Positions 18,158 to 30,120 of a stretch of DNA of 64,000 nt are shown one piece after another. The notes under the pieces were generated by a model. That model did no database searches. It was not told the DNA's origin and saw only the letters and a program-made list of their open reading frames with translations. Position 1 is the stretch's first letter; each line of letters opens with the position of its first letter. A program made the position numbers and the translations under genes. Location of the stretch: contig NZ_CP046122.1 of NCBI RefSeq assembly GCF_009707365.1, forward strand, positions 1,302,001 through 1,366,000, in the 5' to 3' direction. The DNA is from Microlunatus sp. Gsoil 973. GTDB lineage: Bacteria; Actinomycetota; Actinomycetes; Propionibacteriales; Propionibacteriaceae.

Positions 18158-18743
18158 TCCGATTCCACAACGCAAGCCGTCCAGCGATCATCCAACCGAC
18201 CCGGCCTGGTCCGAGATCCTCGATCTCGGGCCACGGCCGGATCGTAAACCGGCGGACGAACGGCAGCGCAGCTACGGCTGGAGCGACCCGGCCGAGCTGG
18301 CCCGGATCGCGCCGCAGACCACCGGGTTGCAGTTCCTGCAGAAGATGATCAACGGCGAGGTGCCCAGCGCTGCACTCAGCCGGACCCTGGCATTCGATCT
18401 TGTCGAAGCCGAACCCGGACGGGCAGTGATCATCTCCCGGCCGGCCGAGTTCCAGTGCAACGCGATCGGCACCGTACACGGCGGCGTGATCGCATCCTGG
18501 GCGGACACCGCCATGGGCTATGCGATCCAGACCCGGCTGCCGAAGGGCACAAGCCTGACCACCCTCGACATCCAGGTGCGCTATCTCCGGCCGGTCCGTC
18601 CCGAGGATGCGCCGGTCAAGATCACCGGACTCGCCGAACACGTCGGACGGCGCACCGGCACCGCCCGGGCAGAGGTGTACGACGATCGCCGCCGACTGCT
18701 GGCCACCGCAACCACCAGCTGCCTGGTCCTCGGTCCCTCCTGA
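18150..18743 (+). CDS. PaaI-family (hotdog-fold) thioesterase
   Basis: 197 residues starting at TTG, eight bases inside the upstream gene. Residues 85-190 form the hotdog domain with the signature [20 protein letters not shown], in which the Asp and the HGG turn serve catalysis in PaaI-type acyl-CoA thioesterases, and [12 protein letters not shown] further on. The N-terminal 70 residues are an extension of no recognised fold. Position at the end of the lar-AKR operon suggests co-transcription. The acyl-CoA substrate is unknown. Confidence 0.83.
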   Translation: MSNPIPQRKPSSDHPTDPAWSEILDLGPRPDRKPADERQRSYGWSDPAELARIAPQTTGLQFLQKMINGEVPSAALSRTLAFDLVEAEPGRAVIISRPAEFQCNAIGTVHGGVIASWADTAMGYAIQTRLPKGTSLTTLDIQVRYLRPVRPEDAPVKITGLAEHVGRRTGTARAEVYDDRRRLLATATTSCLVLGPS

Positions 18744-18954
18744 CCACGGGCCGGCCGCTCGGCCGCAGTGCCCGCCGCGGTCAAGATTGTCCCCGGCAAC
18801 CCCGTCGGCGGAGATTCTCCCGTTTCCCAGCGCGATCACCATCCCCCGTGCTTTGATCGCAGACGACGGATCGGACGGCGACTTGTCGACCGACTGCTCC
18901 AGGCGGTGCGCTGACGCATCGTGGGGGATTCGGCGTCTTCGGGGGGAGATTGTC

Positions 18955-21900
18955 GTGTACGTCAAATCGCGCGCGCGTGCGCTCGGCCAGGGACGGCGGA
19001 CCGGTTCCGGCCACCGGCCGATCGCGCTGGTCATCGCCATCACCCTGATCCTCGGAATGCTCGGCAGTTGGCCACTGGCCCAGACCGCCAGGGCGGCCAC
19101 CTGCCCGTGCACGATCTTCGGCACCAGGACGCCGGGCACGCTCGCCGACCCCGACACGTCCGCGGTCGAACTCGGCGTCAAGTTCCGCGCCGATCAGGAC
19201 GGCTTCGTCACCGGGATCCGCTTCTACAAGGGATCCGGGAACACCGGCACCCACACCGGTTCGCTGTGGAACACCGCGGGCAACCGGCTGGCGACCGTGA
19301 CGTTCACCGGTGAGAGTGGTTCGGGCTGGCAGCAGGCGGAATTCGCGACGCCGGTTCCGGTCACCGCCAACACGACCTACGTGGCGTCCTACTATGCGCC
19401 GGCCGGTCACTACTCGTCCGACAACAACTTCTTCTCCTCCGCCGGCACGGTCAGTTCACCGCTCACCGCGCTACAGGACGGGACCGACGGTGGGAACGGC
19501 GTCTACCGGTACGGCGTCGGCGGCGGCTTCCCCAACAGCACGTACCAGGGGTCGAACTACTGGGTGGACGTTGTGTTCAATTCCAGCGGAGTCGACACCA
19601 CCAAGCCGACGGTCACCGACCGCCAGCCTGCTGCCGGGACGACAGGTGTCCCGGTCGGCGCGTCGGTGACGGCCACCTTCAGTGAGGCGATCCAGCAGTC
19701 GAGCATCGCCTTCACGCTGGCCGGTCCGTCCGCGGTTCCGGCGACGGTGAGCTATGACCCGGACAATCGGAGGGCCACGCTCACGCCCAACGCTGCGCTG
19801 GCGACGTCCACCACCTACACGGCCAGCCTCAGCGGTGCCCGCGACCCGGCGGGGAACGTGATGGACCCGGTCACCTGGACCTTCACCACGGGCGCGACGG
19901 CCAGCGGTTGCCCGTGCACCATCTGGCCGAACTCAGCGACCCCGGCGACTGCCTCGACGGCGGACGACTCCGCGGTCGAGGTCGGTGTCAAGTTCCGGAC
20001 AAGTCAGAACGGCTTCATCACCGGCATCCGCTTCTACAAGGGCGCGGGCAACTCCGGCACTCATGTAGGCAGTCTCTGGTCGCGGACCGGCACGAAGCTG
20101 GCATCGGCCACGTTCTCCGGCGAAACCTCATCCGGCTGGCAGCAGACACTCTTCGGCGCACCGGTGGCCGTCACCGCGAACACCACCTACGTCGCCTCCT
20201 ACTACGCTCCGGTCGGACGCTATGCCAACAACGGCAGCTATTTCGCCAACGCGGCAACCACCCGTGGGCCGCTGACGGCGTTGCGCAACGGCACGGACGG
20301 CTCCAACGGCGTCTACAAGTACGGCGCCAGCGGATTCCCCCACCAGCGCCTTCCAGTCGACCAACTACTGGGTGGATGTCGTCTTCGACACCAACGCCGC
20401 GGACACCACGGCGCCGACCGTGGTCTCGACAGTGCCGTCCGCCGACGCGACCGCCGTAGCCGTCTCGACAACGGTGTCGGCGACCTTCTCCGAAAACGTG
20501 AACTCCGGCGCCATGACGCTGACCGACCCCAACGGCAGCACCGTGCCGGCGACGGTCCGCTATGACCCGGACACCCTGACCCTGACGCTGACACCGAACA
20601 CGCAACTGAATCCCTCGACGCGATACTCGGTCTCCGTGTCCGGTGCCAAGGATGCCGCCGACAACACCATGGCCCCGCTGACCTGGTCGTTCACCACCGG
20701 TGCGCTACCACCGCCCGGTCCCGATCAGGGTCCGGGTGGCCCGATCGCCGTGGTGACCGGCTCCGGCAACCCGTACTCGAAGTATCTCGCCGAGATTCTC
20801 CGCACAGAAGGTCTCAACGAGTTCGCCACCGTCGACGTCTCGACGCTGTCGGCGGGCACCCTGTCGTCCTATGACGTGGTGATCCTCGGGGCCGTGCCTG
20901 TCGACTCCGGCCAGGCCGGCTTGCTGTCCAGCTGGGTCAACGCGGGCGGCAATCTGATCGCGATGAAGCCGAGCAGCACTTTGTCGGGCCTGCTCGGCCT
21001 CACCGCGAGTAGCGGCAGCGTCAGTGACGGTTACCTGAAGGTCGACACGGCAACCGGACCGGGCGCCGGAATCGTCTCCGACACCATCCAGTTCCACGGC
21101 AGTGCCGATCGGTACACGCTGTCCGGGGCGCAGGCGATCGCGACGCTGTACTCCAACGCAACGACAGCGACGAGCAACCCGGCCGTCACCCTGCGCAGCG
21201 TCGGCAGCGACGGGGGACAGGCGGCAGCCTTCAGCTACGACCTGCCACGGTCGATCGTCGCCATGCGGCAGGGCAACCAGGCCTGGGCCGGACAGGAACG
21301 TGATGGGCAGGCGCCGATCCGCTCCGACGACCTGTACTTCGGCGGCCGGTCGACCGACTGGGTGAACCTGAACAAGGTGGCCATCCCGCAGGCCGACGAA
21401 CAGCAGCGACTGTTGACCAACCTCATTCAGGTGATGAACCGGGACCGGAAGCCGCTGCCGCGGTTCTGGTACTTCCCGCGCAGTTTGAAGGCGGTGATCA
21501 TCGGCACTGGCGATGATCACGGCAACGGCGGAACACCGGGTCGGTTCAACCAGCTGCTGGCGAACAGCCCGGCCGGCTGCTCGGTCACGGACTGGACGTG
21601 CTTCCGGTACAGCTCCTACGTGTATCCGAACACGCCCGGGCTGTCCAACTCCGCCGCCGTCTCCTACACCAATCAAGGATTCGAGGTCGGGGTCCACGAG
21701 ACGACGAACTGCCAGGACTACACACCGTCGTCGCTGGCAGCCAACTACGCCAACGACCTCGCCGGCTGGCGTGCCCGCTATCCCGGCCTTCCGTCGCCGG
21801 TCAGCAACCGGACCCACTGCATCACCTACAGTGACTGGTCCTCCCAGCCGAAGACCGAACTCGCCAACGGCATGCGGCTGGACGGCAACTACTACTACTG

Positions 21901-23494
21901 GCCCGGCAGCTGGGTCCAGAACCGGCCCGGGTTCATGACGGGGTCCGGTATGCCGATGCGGTTCGCCGACACCGACGGCACCATGCTCGATATCTATCAG
22001 GCCGCCACCCAGATGACCGACGAGTCGGACCAGACCTTCCCGTTCACCATCGACCGCCTGCTGGACAACGCGCTCGGTTCGACCGGCTACTACGGCGCGT
22101 TCACCGCCAACATGCACACCGACGCGTCGACCGAACCGCCGAGCGACGCACTGATCACGTCGGCACAGCTCCACAACGTGCCGATCGTCAGCGGAAAGCA
22201 GATGCTCACCTGGTTGGACGGGCGGAACGCCTCGGCCTACAAGGACATCAACTTCACCGGCAACACGCTGAGCTTCAGCATTGCCGCCGGAACCGGTGCG
22301 ACCGGATTGACCGGGATGCTGCCGACCGCCGGCCCAGGCGGAGCGGTGCTGAACGGGTTGACCCGCTCGGGCAACCCGGTCGGCTTCACGACCAGCACGA
22401 TCAAGGGTCTGGAGTACGCAACCTTCAACGCAGCCGACGGGGACTACGTGGCCAACTATGCACCCCAGGGCTCGGCGGCTCTGACGTTCTCCGCGCTCAG
22501 TGCAGACACCGAAGCAGCCACCAGCAGCCCGGACACGACGCTGACCTGGACCACATCCCGGCCGGCAACTTCGGAGGTGCTGATCGGTACCTCGGCAACC
22601 GCCCTGAACACCAAGATCGAACTGGCCGACACGACCCGCAAACACAGCATCTCCGCCCGGCGCCTGAAGCCGGGCACCAAGTACTACTACCGGGTCGTCT
22701 CCACCGATCTGAAGGGCAACTCCCGGACCTGGCCCGCGGTAGGCAAGACGCCGGCTGTCTTCACCACCCCGGCGGTCGACAGTAGGGCCCCCAAGATCAC
22801 CTCGGCGCGGGTGACGCCGTTGCCCGGCGGCATCGCAACCCTCCGCTGGACCACCAACGAGCCGTCGACGGCACAAGTTCGCATCGGCACCAGCAAGACC
22901 GACCTCGAGCCGGTGGCCGGCGCCGAAGAGCTGGCGACCGACCATGCCCTGGTGCTGACCGGACTGGATCCCGGCACGACGTACCTGATCAACGGCGTGT
23001 CCACCGACGCCGCCGGCAACAGCGCCACCTCGGGCACGCTGCAGTTCGTCACTCCCGGCTCGGGCGTCAGCGAGCAGACCGCACCGAGCTTCAAGCGAGG
23101 CACGACCAGCGGCGCCGCGACCGTCGATGATCAGGATCCACTGGGCCGGATCACGCTCTCCGGCGGCACGACCGCGGCCAGGTCCGGCACCTTCGTATCG
23201 GGAGTGTTGGATGCTCGGGCGATGGTCATCTGGGATCGGGCCAACTGGGACGCCACCCTCCCTGCGGCGACCACCGGAACGCTGTCTGTCCGCACCGGCA
23301 GTACCGCGACACCGGACGCGTCCTGGACGGGTTGGACCAAGGTGCCGGCCGACCGCCGGGTCAGTGGAGCATCCCGCTATCTGCAGTACCGGGTGCAGCT
23401 CACCGCCAAGGCCGGCGCGAAGGCACCCTCGCTGTGGGCGGTCGGCTTCTCCGACAACGGTGAGACTCCGGCGAAGGAGTCCGAAGGACGCTGA
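18955..23494 (+). pseudogene. giant secreted DUF4082 / Ig-like / deacetylase-like / FnIII protein, one-base frame change at 20337-20341
   Basis: About 1512 residues once one C is dropped from the CCCCC run at 20337-20341; the first frame then passes smoothly into the second (GFP-TSAFQSTNYWVDVVF). GTG at 18955 with GGGGGGAG upstream. Order: signal peptide ending near TARAAT; DUF4082 (about 40-205); Big_5 Ig-like domain; second DUF4082; second Ig domain; a ThuA/glutamine-amidotransferase-like segment from GPIAVVTGSGNPYSKYL; a NodB-like catalytic region with GDDHGNGGTPGRF and GVHETTN; then two FnIII-like repeats with conserved RLKPGTKYYYRVVS. The repeated units suggest a surface or secreted carbohydrate-active protein. 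The catalytic claim is tentative. The indel is probably a sequencing artefact. Confidence 0.7.
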
Positions 23495-23517
23495 GGCCGG
23501 GCCTCGAGGTCCGGCCT
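23494..23517 (+). terminator. possible terminator after the DUF4082 gene
   Basis: Seven-base stem AGGCCGG/CCGGCCT with a ten-base loop, starting on the last base of the stop codon of the large secreted protein. There is no T-run, so it is a weak candidate. Confidence 0.3.
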
Positions 23518-23587
23518 TGAGATCCGGGGGGCCCTGGGATCGGCGCCCCGACCGGCCCAGCACGGAATACCCGGCCCCCGGACACGG

Positions 23588-24679
23588 TTGAATGCCACCG
23601 TGCGCGGTGAATACAAGGTACCGGGCGGCAAGCTGGTCGCCGCCGAGGTCGAGGTCGATGACGGGATACTCAGCACGGTGCGGATCTCCGGCGACTTCTT
23701 CGCCGAGCCGGACGACGCGCTGGAGAACATCGACCGTGCGCTGACCGGGATGCCCGAAGACGCGTCGGTGCAGCAGATGAGCGCGGTCGTCACCGCCGCG
23801 ATCGGGCCGCAGGCGCACCTGATCGGTTTCGACGCCGACGCGGTGGCGATCGCAGTCCGTCGCGCGGTCGGCCGGGCCACCAGCTGGTCCGACCACACAT
23901 TCCAGATCATCCACGGTGCCGCGGAGACGCCGCAACTGCAGATGGCACTTGATCAAGCTCTCACCGAGTCGGTTGCCGACGGCACCCGGCCGCCGACTCT
24001 GCGGATCTGGGAATGGGAGCGCAACGCCGTGGTGATCGGCTCGTTCCAGTCGTATCGGAACGAAATCGATCACGCAGCCGCCGAGCAGTTCGACGTCACC
24101 GTCGTGCGCAGGATCTCCGGCGGCGGGGCGATGTTCATCGAACCCGGCAACACGATCACCTATTCGCTGTACGTACCCGGCTCACTCGTGGAAGGTCTCA
24201 GCTTCGAGCGTTCGTACGCCTTCCTCGACGACTGGGTGCTCGGCGCACTCTCCGAGCTCGGCATCGCGGCCAGGTACGTACCGTTGAACGACATCACCTC
24301 GCCGGTCGGCAAGATCGGCGGTGCCGCGCAGAAGCGATTGGCCAGCAGGGATGCCGAGGCACGGAACAAGCTCGGCGGCGCGGTGCTGCACCACGTCACG
24401 ATGGCGTACGACATCGACGCCGGCAAGATGACGCAGGTGTTGCGCATCGGGCGCGAAAAGCTGTCCGACAAGGGCACGGCCAGCGCCAACAAGCGGGTCG
24501 ATCCGTTGCGCAGCCAGACGGGTATGCCGAGGGCCGACGTGATCGACGCGTTCAAAGATCACTTCCGCGGTCGCTATCGGACTGCCGACGGTGTGATCAC
24601 CGAGTCGGAGCGGCGCCGTGCCGAACAGCTGGTGACCGAGAAGTTCGGAACCGGCGCCTGGCTACACCGCGTTCCTTGA
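23588..24679 (+). CDS. lipoate--protein ligase family protein with N-terminal LplA-C-like domain
   Basis: 363 residues. Residues 1-90 (GEYKVPGGKLVAAEVEVDDG, ISGDFF, ENIDRALTG) look like the small lipoate-ligase accessory domain that is C-terminal in E. coli LplA. The catalytic LplA/LipB-type domain follows, with RIWEWERNAVVIGSFQS, VVRRISGGGAMFIEPGN and the ligating-lysine region SPVGKIGGAAQ. The order is therefore reversed, as if LplB and LplA of archaea were fused in one chain. It should activate lipoate (or octanoate) with ATP and load it on E2/GcvH proteins. Starts at TTG 23588; GTG at 23600 is an alternative. Confidence 0.85.
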   Translation: MNATVRGEYKVPGGKLVAAEVEVDDGILSTVRISGDFFAEPDDALENIDRALTGMPEDASVQQMSAVVTAAIGPQAHLIGFDADAVAIAVRRAVGRATSWSDHTFQIIHGAAETPQLQMALDQALTESVADGTRPPTLRIWEWERNAVVIGSFQSYRNEIDHAAAEQFDVTVVRRISGGGAMFIEPGNTITYSLYVPGSLVEGLSFERSYAFLDDWVLGALSELGIAARYVPLNDITSPVGKIGGAAQKRLASRDAEARNKLGGAVLHHVTMAYDIDAGKMTQVLRIGREKLSDKGTASANKRVDPLRSQTGMPRADVIDAFKDHFRGRYRTADGVITESERRRAEQLVTEKFGTGAWLHRVP

Positions 24680-24784
24680 CTCGAACGATCCCGACCCAGA
24701 CGTCTCGACCCAGACGTTCCGACACAGATACTGCGGGCCCGACTCCGGTCGGAGGCGGCCCCCCCAGCGATCTTCCGTCTGACC

Positions 24785-24852
24785 GATGATCATGCCTGCT
24801 GGATGATCATGCCTGCTGGATGATCATGCCTGGTGGATGATCATGGCCGGAG
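24785..24852. repeat. four-copy 17-bp tandem repeat
   Basis: Four tandem 17-bp units, GATGATCATGCCTGCTG in the first two, with one change in the third and several in the fourth. Each holds a TGATCA palindrome. It lies between the convergent lipoate ligase and multidrug MFS genes, where it disturbs no coding sequence. Confidence 0.85.
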
Positions 24853-24887
24853 ATCATGGGGGGCTGGAGATCAGGTCCGACGGGCGA

Positions 24888-27110
<2,223 letters not shown>

Positions 27111-27737
27111 TCAGGCTTCCTTGATCTTTTCCAGCAGGTTGAGCAGGTCGTCGATGATCTGCTGGGGGTCGGTCGTTGGGTCGGCTGCCGAGGCCGCCGA
27201 CCAGAGCTTCATGGCGTGGCGGACGATGCCCCACCACAGGTTGACGATCAGCCGGGCCTGGTCGGGCAGCCGGTCGTCAGGGTCACCGGGCCCGCCGTGC
27301 TGGGCCTCGAGGCGGCGCAGCACCAACGCGACGAGCTCCTCGTCCTTGTCGGTCATCCGCTCCGCCTGGGCCTTCATCAGCTGAGCGTTGGACCGGATGA
27401 TCTCCCGACGGTCGCGCCACAGGGTGAGGTCGACGTCGCCGTGATCGGAAAGCACCCGGGACATCATCCGGGCCAGGTCGCTCAACACGTCACCCTGCGG
27501 GCGGTGGACGAAGTCCTCGGCGATCTGCGGATCGGGGTCGGACGGAGCCGGCCCGAGGATGGCTGCTTCCTTGGAGCCGAAGTAGTTGAAGAAGGTGCGC
27601 TGGCTGGCCAGGCTCGCGTCGCAAATCATGTCCACGGTGACGTTCTCGTAGCCGTGTTCGAGGACCAGCGCAACCGCTGTCTTCTCGATCGTCGATCGCA
27701 GCAGCTCACGCTTCTTCTCGCGGAGACTCGTACTCAA
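27111..27737 (-). CDS. TetR/AcrR-family regulator
   Basis: 208 residues from a TTG at 27737, chosen because the TetR core (REKKRELLRSTIEKTAVALV) begins just after it and the upstream frame is repeat-derived. The helix-turn-helix reads VDMICDASLASQRTFFNYFGSKEAAI. The C-terminal ligand domain is helical and variable. It is three bases upstream of a DHA2 multidrug pump on the same strand and should repress it until a drug binds. An unusual 19-bp repeat array starts about 200 bases upstream and may lie within the promoter region. Confidence 0.85.
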   Translation of the reverse strand: MSTSLREKKRELLRSTIEKTAVALVLEHGYENVTVDMICDASLASQRTFFNYFGSKEAAILGPAPSDPDPQIAEDFVHRPQGDVLSDLARMMSRVLSDHGDVDLTLWRDRREIIRSNAQLMKAQAERMTDKDEELVALVLRRLEAQHGGPGDPDDRLPDQARLIVNLWWGIVRHAMKLWSAASAADPTTDPQQIIDDLLNLLEKIKEA

Positions 27738-27946
27738 TTCGGGCCGTTCCTGACAAGTAGTGATGAGGCAGTCACCGCAGTCGCGGTGGGCGCCGGTCCG
27801 CCGTTGGGCCCTGTCATCTGCGCTCCAACCAGAATAGTGCAGTGACTGCACGAATGCAGACGCTGCAGGAAGGTGATCTCGCCCACACGCGCTCAGGTAC
27901 GGCTCAACCTGCCGTCGGCGTACCTGGTGGTCGGGTCCGCACTCCC

Positions 27947-28160
27947 CGCACCGGTTGGTCGGTCGCGCACCAGTTGGTCGGTCGCGCACCGGTTGGTCGG
28001 TCCCGCACCAGTTGGTCGGGCCCGCACCACGTACTCGTTCCCGCTGTACGTACTCGGCGGCGCACCAAATGCAGCGGGTGCGCGGCCGGGGAACTGGTGC
28101 GGCGCCGGAGATGGGGTGCGGCATCGAGTAGGTGGTGCGACCTGCGGTGGCCGGTGCCGG
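27947..28160. repeat. 19-bp-periodic inverted repeat array, module 1
   Basis: CGCACC (or CGCTGT once) recurs exactly every 19 bases at 27947, 27966, 27985, 28004, 28023, 28042 and 28061. Then comes a ten-base centre containing TGCAG, and the reverse complement GGTGCG (last copy GGTGCC) at 28077, 28096, 28115, 28134 and 28153. The unit consensus is CGCACCANNTNNTCGNNNN. The whole is thus an imperfect giant palindrome that could fold into a long stem or cruciform. It is non-coding: all frames give only low-complexity repeats. The function is unknown. Confidence 0.9.
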
Positions 28161-28167
28161 TCATTCG

Positions 28168-28303
28168 CGCACCAGTTGGTCGGTCCTGCACCACGTACTC
28201 GTTCCCGCTGTACGTACTCGGCGGCGCACCAACTGCAGGCGGTGCGCGGCCGGGGAACTGGTGCGGCGCCGAGCAAGTGGTGCGCGGCCGCGCAAGTGGT
28301 GCG
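28168..28303. repeat. 19-bp-periodic inverted repeat array, module 2
   Basis: The same design repeats immediately downstream: CGCACC-type hexamers at 28168, 28187, 28206 and 28225, a TGCAG-containing centre, then GGTGCG at 28241, 28260, 28279 and 28298, all at 19-base steps. Parts (28187-28225) copy module 1 (28023-28061) almost exactly, so the modules arose by duplication. It ends 65 bases before the phosphatase start. Confidence 0.9.
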
Positions 28304-28368
28304 GCGCGCACGAGGGTCGGGGAGCGACCGGCCGCGAGGCGCCGCGGACGCTCTGGAAGGATCGGGGT

Positions 28369-28989
28369 GTGACCACCTCCGAATCGATGATCATCGCGCT
28401 GGTGCGCCACGGCGAGACCGAGTGGAACCGGCAGCGGCGCTGGCAGGGACGACAGGGCGTCGGGCTGAACGAGCTCGGTCGGCGGCAGGCGTCGGCGGCA
28501 GCGCCGCTGCTGCGAGACATCGCCTGGACGTGGATGATCAGTTCGCCGCTGGATCGGGCCCGGGAGACGGCCATGATCATTGCCGACGAACTCGCGGTCG
28601 TGACGTCCGGGGACGGCCTGCCATTGGGGGATGACGACGGTGTCGTCGAGCGGGCGTACGGCGCTGCTGAGGGCGTGTACTCAGCCGAGGCCGCGCGCCG
28701 CTGGCCGGACGGCCGGTTCCCGGGAATGGAGAACGACCAGGAGTTGGCGGAGCGCGGCGCAGCCGCTCTCCGACGGATCGCCGCGGAACGGTCGGGCAAC
28801 GGCATCGTGGTGAGTCACGGATCGTTCATCCGTGCCACGATCGACGCGTTGTGCGGCGTGGACGCCCCGCGGATCCTCAACGGTTCGGTGTCCCTGCTGC
28901 GTACCGACGGCGCAGGCTGGGAGCTGATCGACGTCAATCGAGTCACCGACGGCGCCGGTGCCGGACTGATCGAACATTCGGGTGGCTGA
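28369..28989 (+). CDS. histidine phosphatase / phosphoglycerate-mutase-like protein
   Basis: 206 residues. LVRHGETEWNRQ near residue 11 holds the phospho-accepting His and the RHG motif. ISSPLDRARETAMII and VVSHGSFIRA supply the second Arg and His. The size fits the broad-specificity phosphatases of this superfamily (phosphoserine, alpha-ribazole phosphate or sugar phosphates) rather than glycolytic dPGM. GTG start with GGAAGG eight bases upstream; an ATG at 28387 is an alternative. The next gene, a threonine aldolase, begins 33 bases later on the same strand. Confidence 0.86.
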   Translation: MTTSESMIIALVRHGETEWNRQRRWQGRQGVGLNELGRRQASAAAPLLRDIAWTWMISSPLDRARETAMIIADELAVVTSGDGLPLGDDDGVVERAYGAAEGVYSAEAARRWPDGRFPGMENDQELAERGAAALRRIAAERSGNGIVVSHGSFIRATIDALCGVDAPRILNGSVSLLRTDGAGWELIDVNRVTDGAGAGLIEHSGG

Positions 28990-29022
28990 GGCGGGATCCG
29001 CATCGGGTGAGAAACTCGTCGG

Positions 29023-30099
29023 GTGATGACGACCCTGCACGACCCCGGCCTGCGCGGCTTCGCCTCCGACAATTACGCCGGCGTCCATCCCGAGGTGCTC
29101 CAGGCGGTCGCCGCGGCGAACGGCGGGCACCAGGTCTCCTACGGCGCCGACGCTTACACTGCGCGGCTGCAGGAGGTGCTCGTTGATCATTTCGGCCCGC
29201 GAGTGCAGGGCTTCGGCGTCTTCAACGGCACCGGCGCCAACGTCGTGGGGCTGCAGGCGATGCTGCCTCACTGGGGAGCGGTGATCTGCGCCGAATCGGC
29301 ACACATCAACACCGACGAGAACGGCGCGCCGGAGCGGGTCGCCGGCATCAAACTCCTGACGGTCCCCACGCCGGACGGCAAACTCCGCCCGGCCGATCTT
29401 GATCGTTTTCCCCGGGTGCCCGCCGACGTGCATCATCCGCTGCCCGAGGTCGTCTCGATCACCGAGTCCACAGAACTGGGCACCGCCTACACCGCCGAGG
29501 AGATCGAGGCAGTGGCCTCGCGCGCCCACCGACTCGGTCTGGCGGTGCACATGGACGGCTCCCGACTCGCCAACGCAGCCGCAGGCCTCGGCGTCCCGCT
29601 CCGCGCGCTCACTACCGATGTCGGTGTCGACGTCGTCTCGCTGGGCGGGACCAAGAACGGCCTGATGTTCGGCGAACTGGTGCTGGCGATCAACCCAGAC
29701 GCGGTGACCGGCCTGGCGTATCTGCAGAAGCTGAACATGCAACTCGCGTCAAAGATGCGTTTCCTGTCCGCACAGTTCATCGCGCTGCTGGACGGTGATC
29801 TGTGGCGGCGCTCGGCCGGGCGGGCCAATGCGATGGCGAAGCGGCTGCGTACCAGCCTGGAGGGCAAGATCAACTCCGGCGTGATCGACGGCATCGGCTT
29901 CACCCAGCCGACCGACGCGAACAGTATCTTCGCAACCCTGCCAGAGGGTGTCGCGGACCGGTTGCGGCAGAAGTTCGCCTTCTACGATTGGAATCCCGCT
30001 GTACGTGAGGTGCGTTGGGTGTGCTCCTTCGACACCACGCAGGACGATGTGGACGACTTCGCGATGGCGATCGAGGCCGAGCTGGCCGGTCCGGCGTGA
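29023..30099 (+). CDS. low-specificity L-threonine aldolase / beta-eliminating-lyase family
   Basis: 358 residues, fold-type I PLP enzyme. The N-terminus FASDNYAGVHPEVLQAV and YGADAYTARLQ are characteristic. The substrate loop is followed by VHMDGSRLANAAAGLG, holding the PLP-ring Asp, and SLGGTKNGLM, with the Schiff-base lysine near residue 210. It cleaves L-threonine or allo-threonine to glycine and acetaldehyde. It begins with GTG ATG, and either may serve as start. A short GC hairpin separates it from the convergent LacI gene. Confidence 0.88.
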   Translation: MMTTLHDPGLRGFASDNYAGVHPEVLQAVAAANGGHQVSYGADAYTARLQEVLVDHFGPRVQGFGVFNGTGANVVGLQAMLPHWGAVICAESAHINTDENGAPERVAGIKLLTVPTPDGKLRPADLDRFPRVPADVHHPLPEVVSITESTELGTAYTAEEIEAVASRAHRLGLAVHMDGSRLANAAAGLGVPLRALTTDVGVDVVSLGGTKNGLMFGELVLAINPDAVTGLAYLQKLNMQLASKMRFLSAQFIALLDGDLWRRSAGRANAMAKRLRTSLEGKINSGVIDGIGFTQPTDANSIFATLPEGVADRLRQKFAFYDWNPAVREVRWVCSFDTTQDDVDDFAMAIEAELAGPA

Positions 30100-30119
30100 C
30101 ACCCGCCGGCCAGCGGGTG
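30100..30119. terminator. possible bidirectional terminator
   Basis: Seven-base stem CACCCGC/GCGGGTG with a six-base loop, exactly filling the gap between the convergent threonine aldolase and LacI genes. It lacks a T-tract, so confidence is moderate. Confidence 0.4.
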
Positions 30120-30120
30120 A

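Larger units (their letters stand above)
27738..28368. other. 630-bp divergent intergenic region
   Basis: Lies between the TetR gene (leftward) and the phosphatase gene (rightward), so it holds both promoters. The part from 27738 to about 27946 has no recognisable gene; most of the rest is the two 19-bp repeat modules. Open frames crossing it translate to repetitive Arg/Pro/Trp/Thr-rich sequence and are rejected as genes. Confidence 0.6.

Noticed and set aside
20705-24073. 1122-codon open frame antisense to the DUF4082 gene and lipoate ligase
   Set aside because: High-GC antisense shadow; composition is Arg/Gly-rich and shows no domain, whereas the plus strand has clear family motifs.
27947-28303. 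CRISPR-like periodic repeats
   Set aside because: The period is only 19 bases with six well-conserved bases and no unique spacers of 25-40 bases; the orientation also reverses at a centre.
27741-28368. Long open frames across the 19-bp arrays in several frames
   Set aside because: They translate to low-complexity Arg/Pro/Thr/Trp repeats in every frame and have no ribosome-binding sites.
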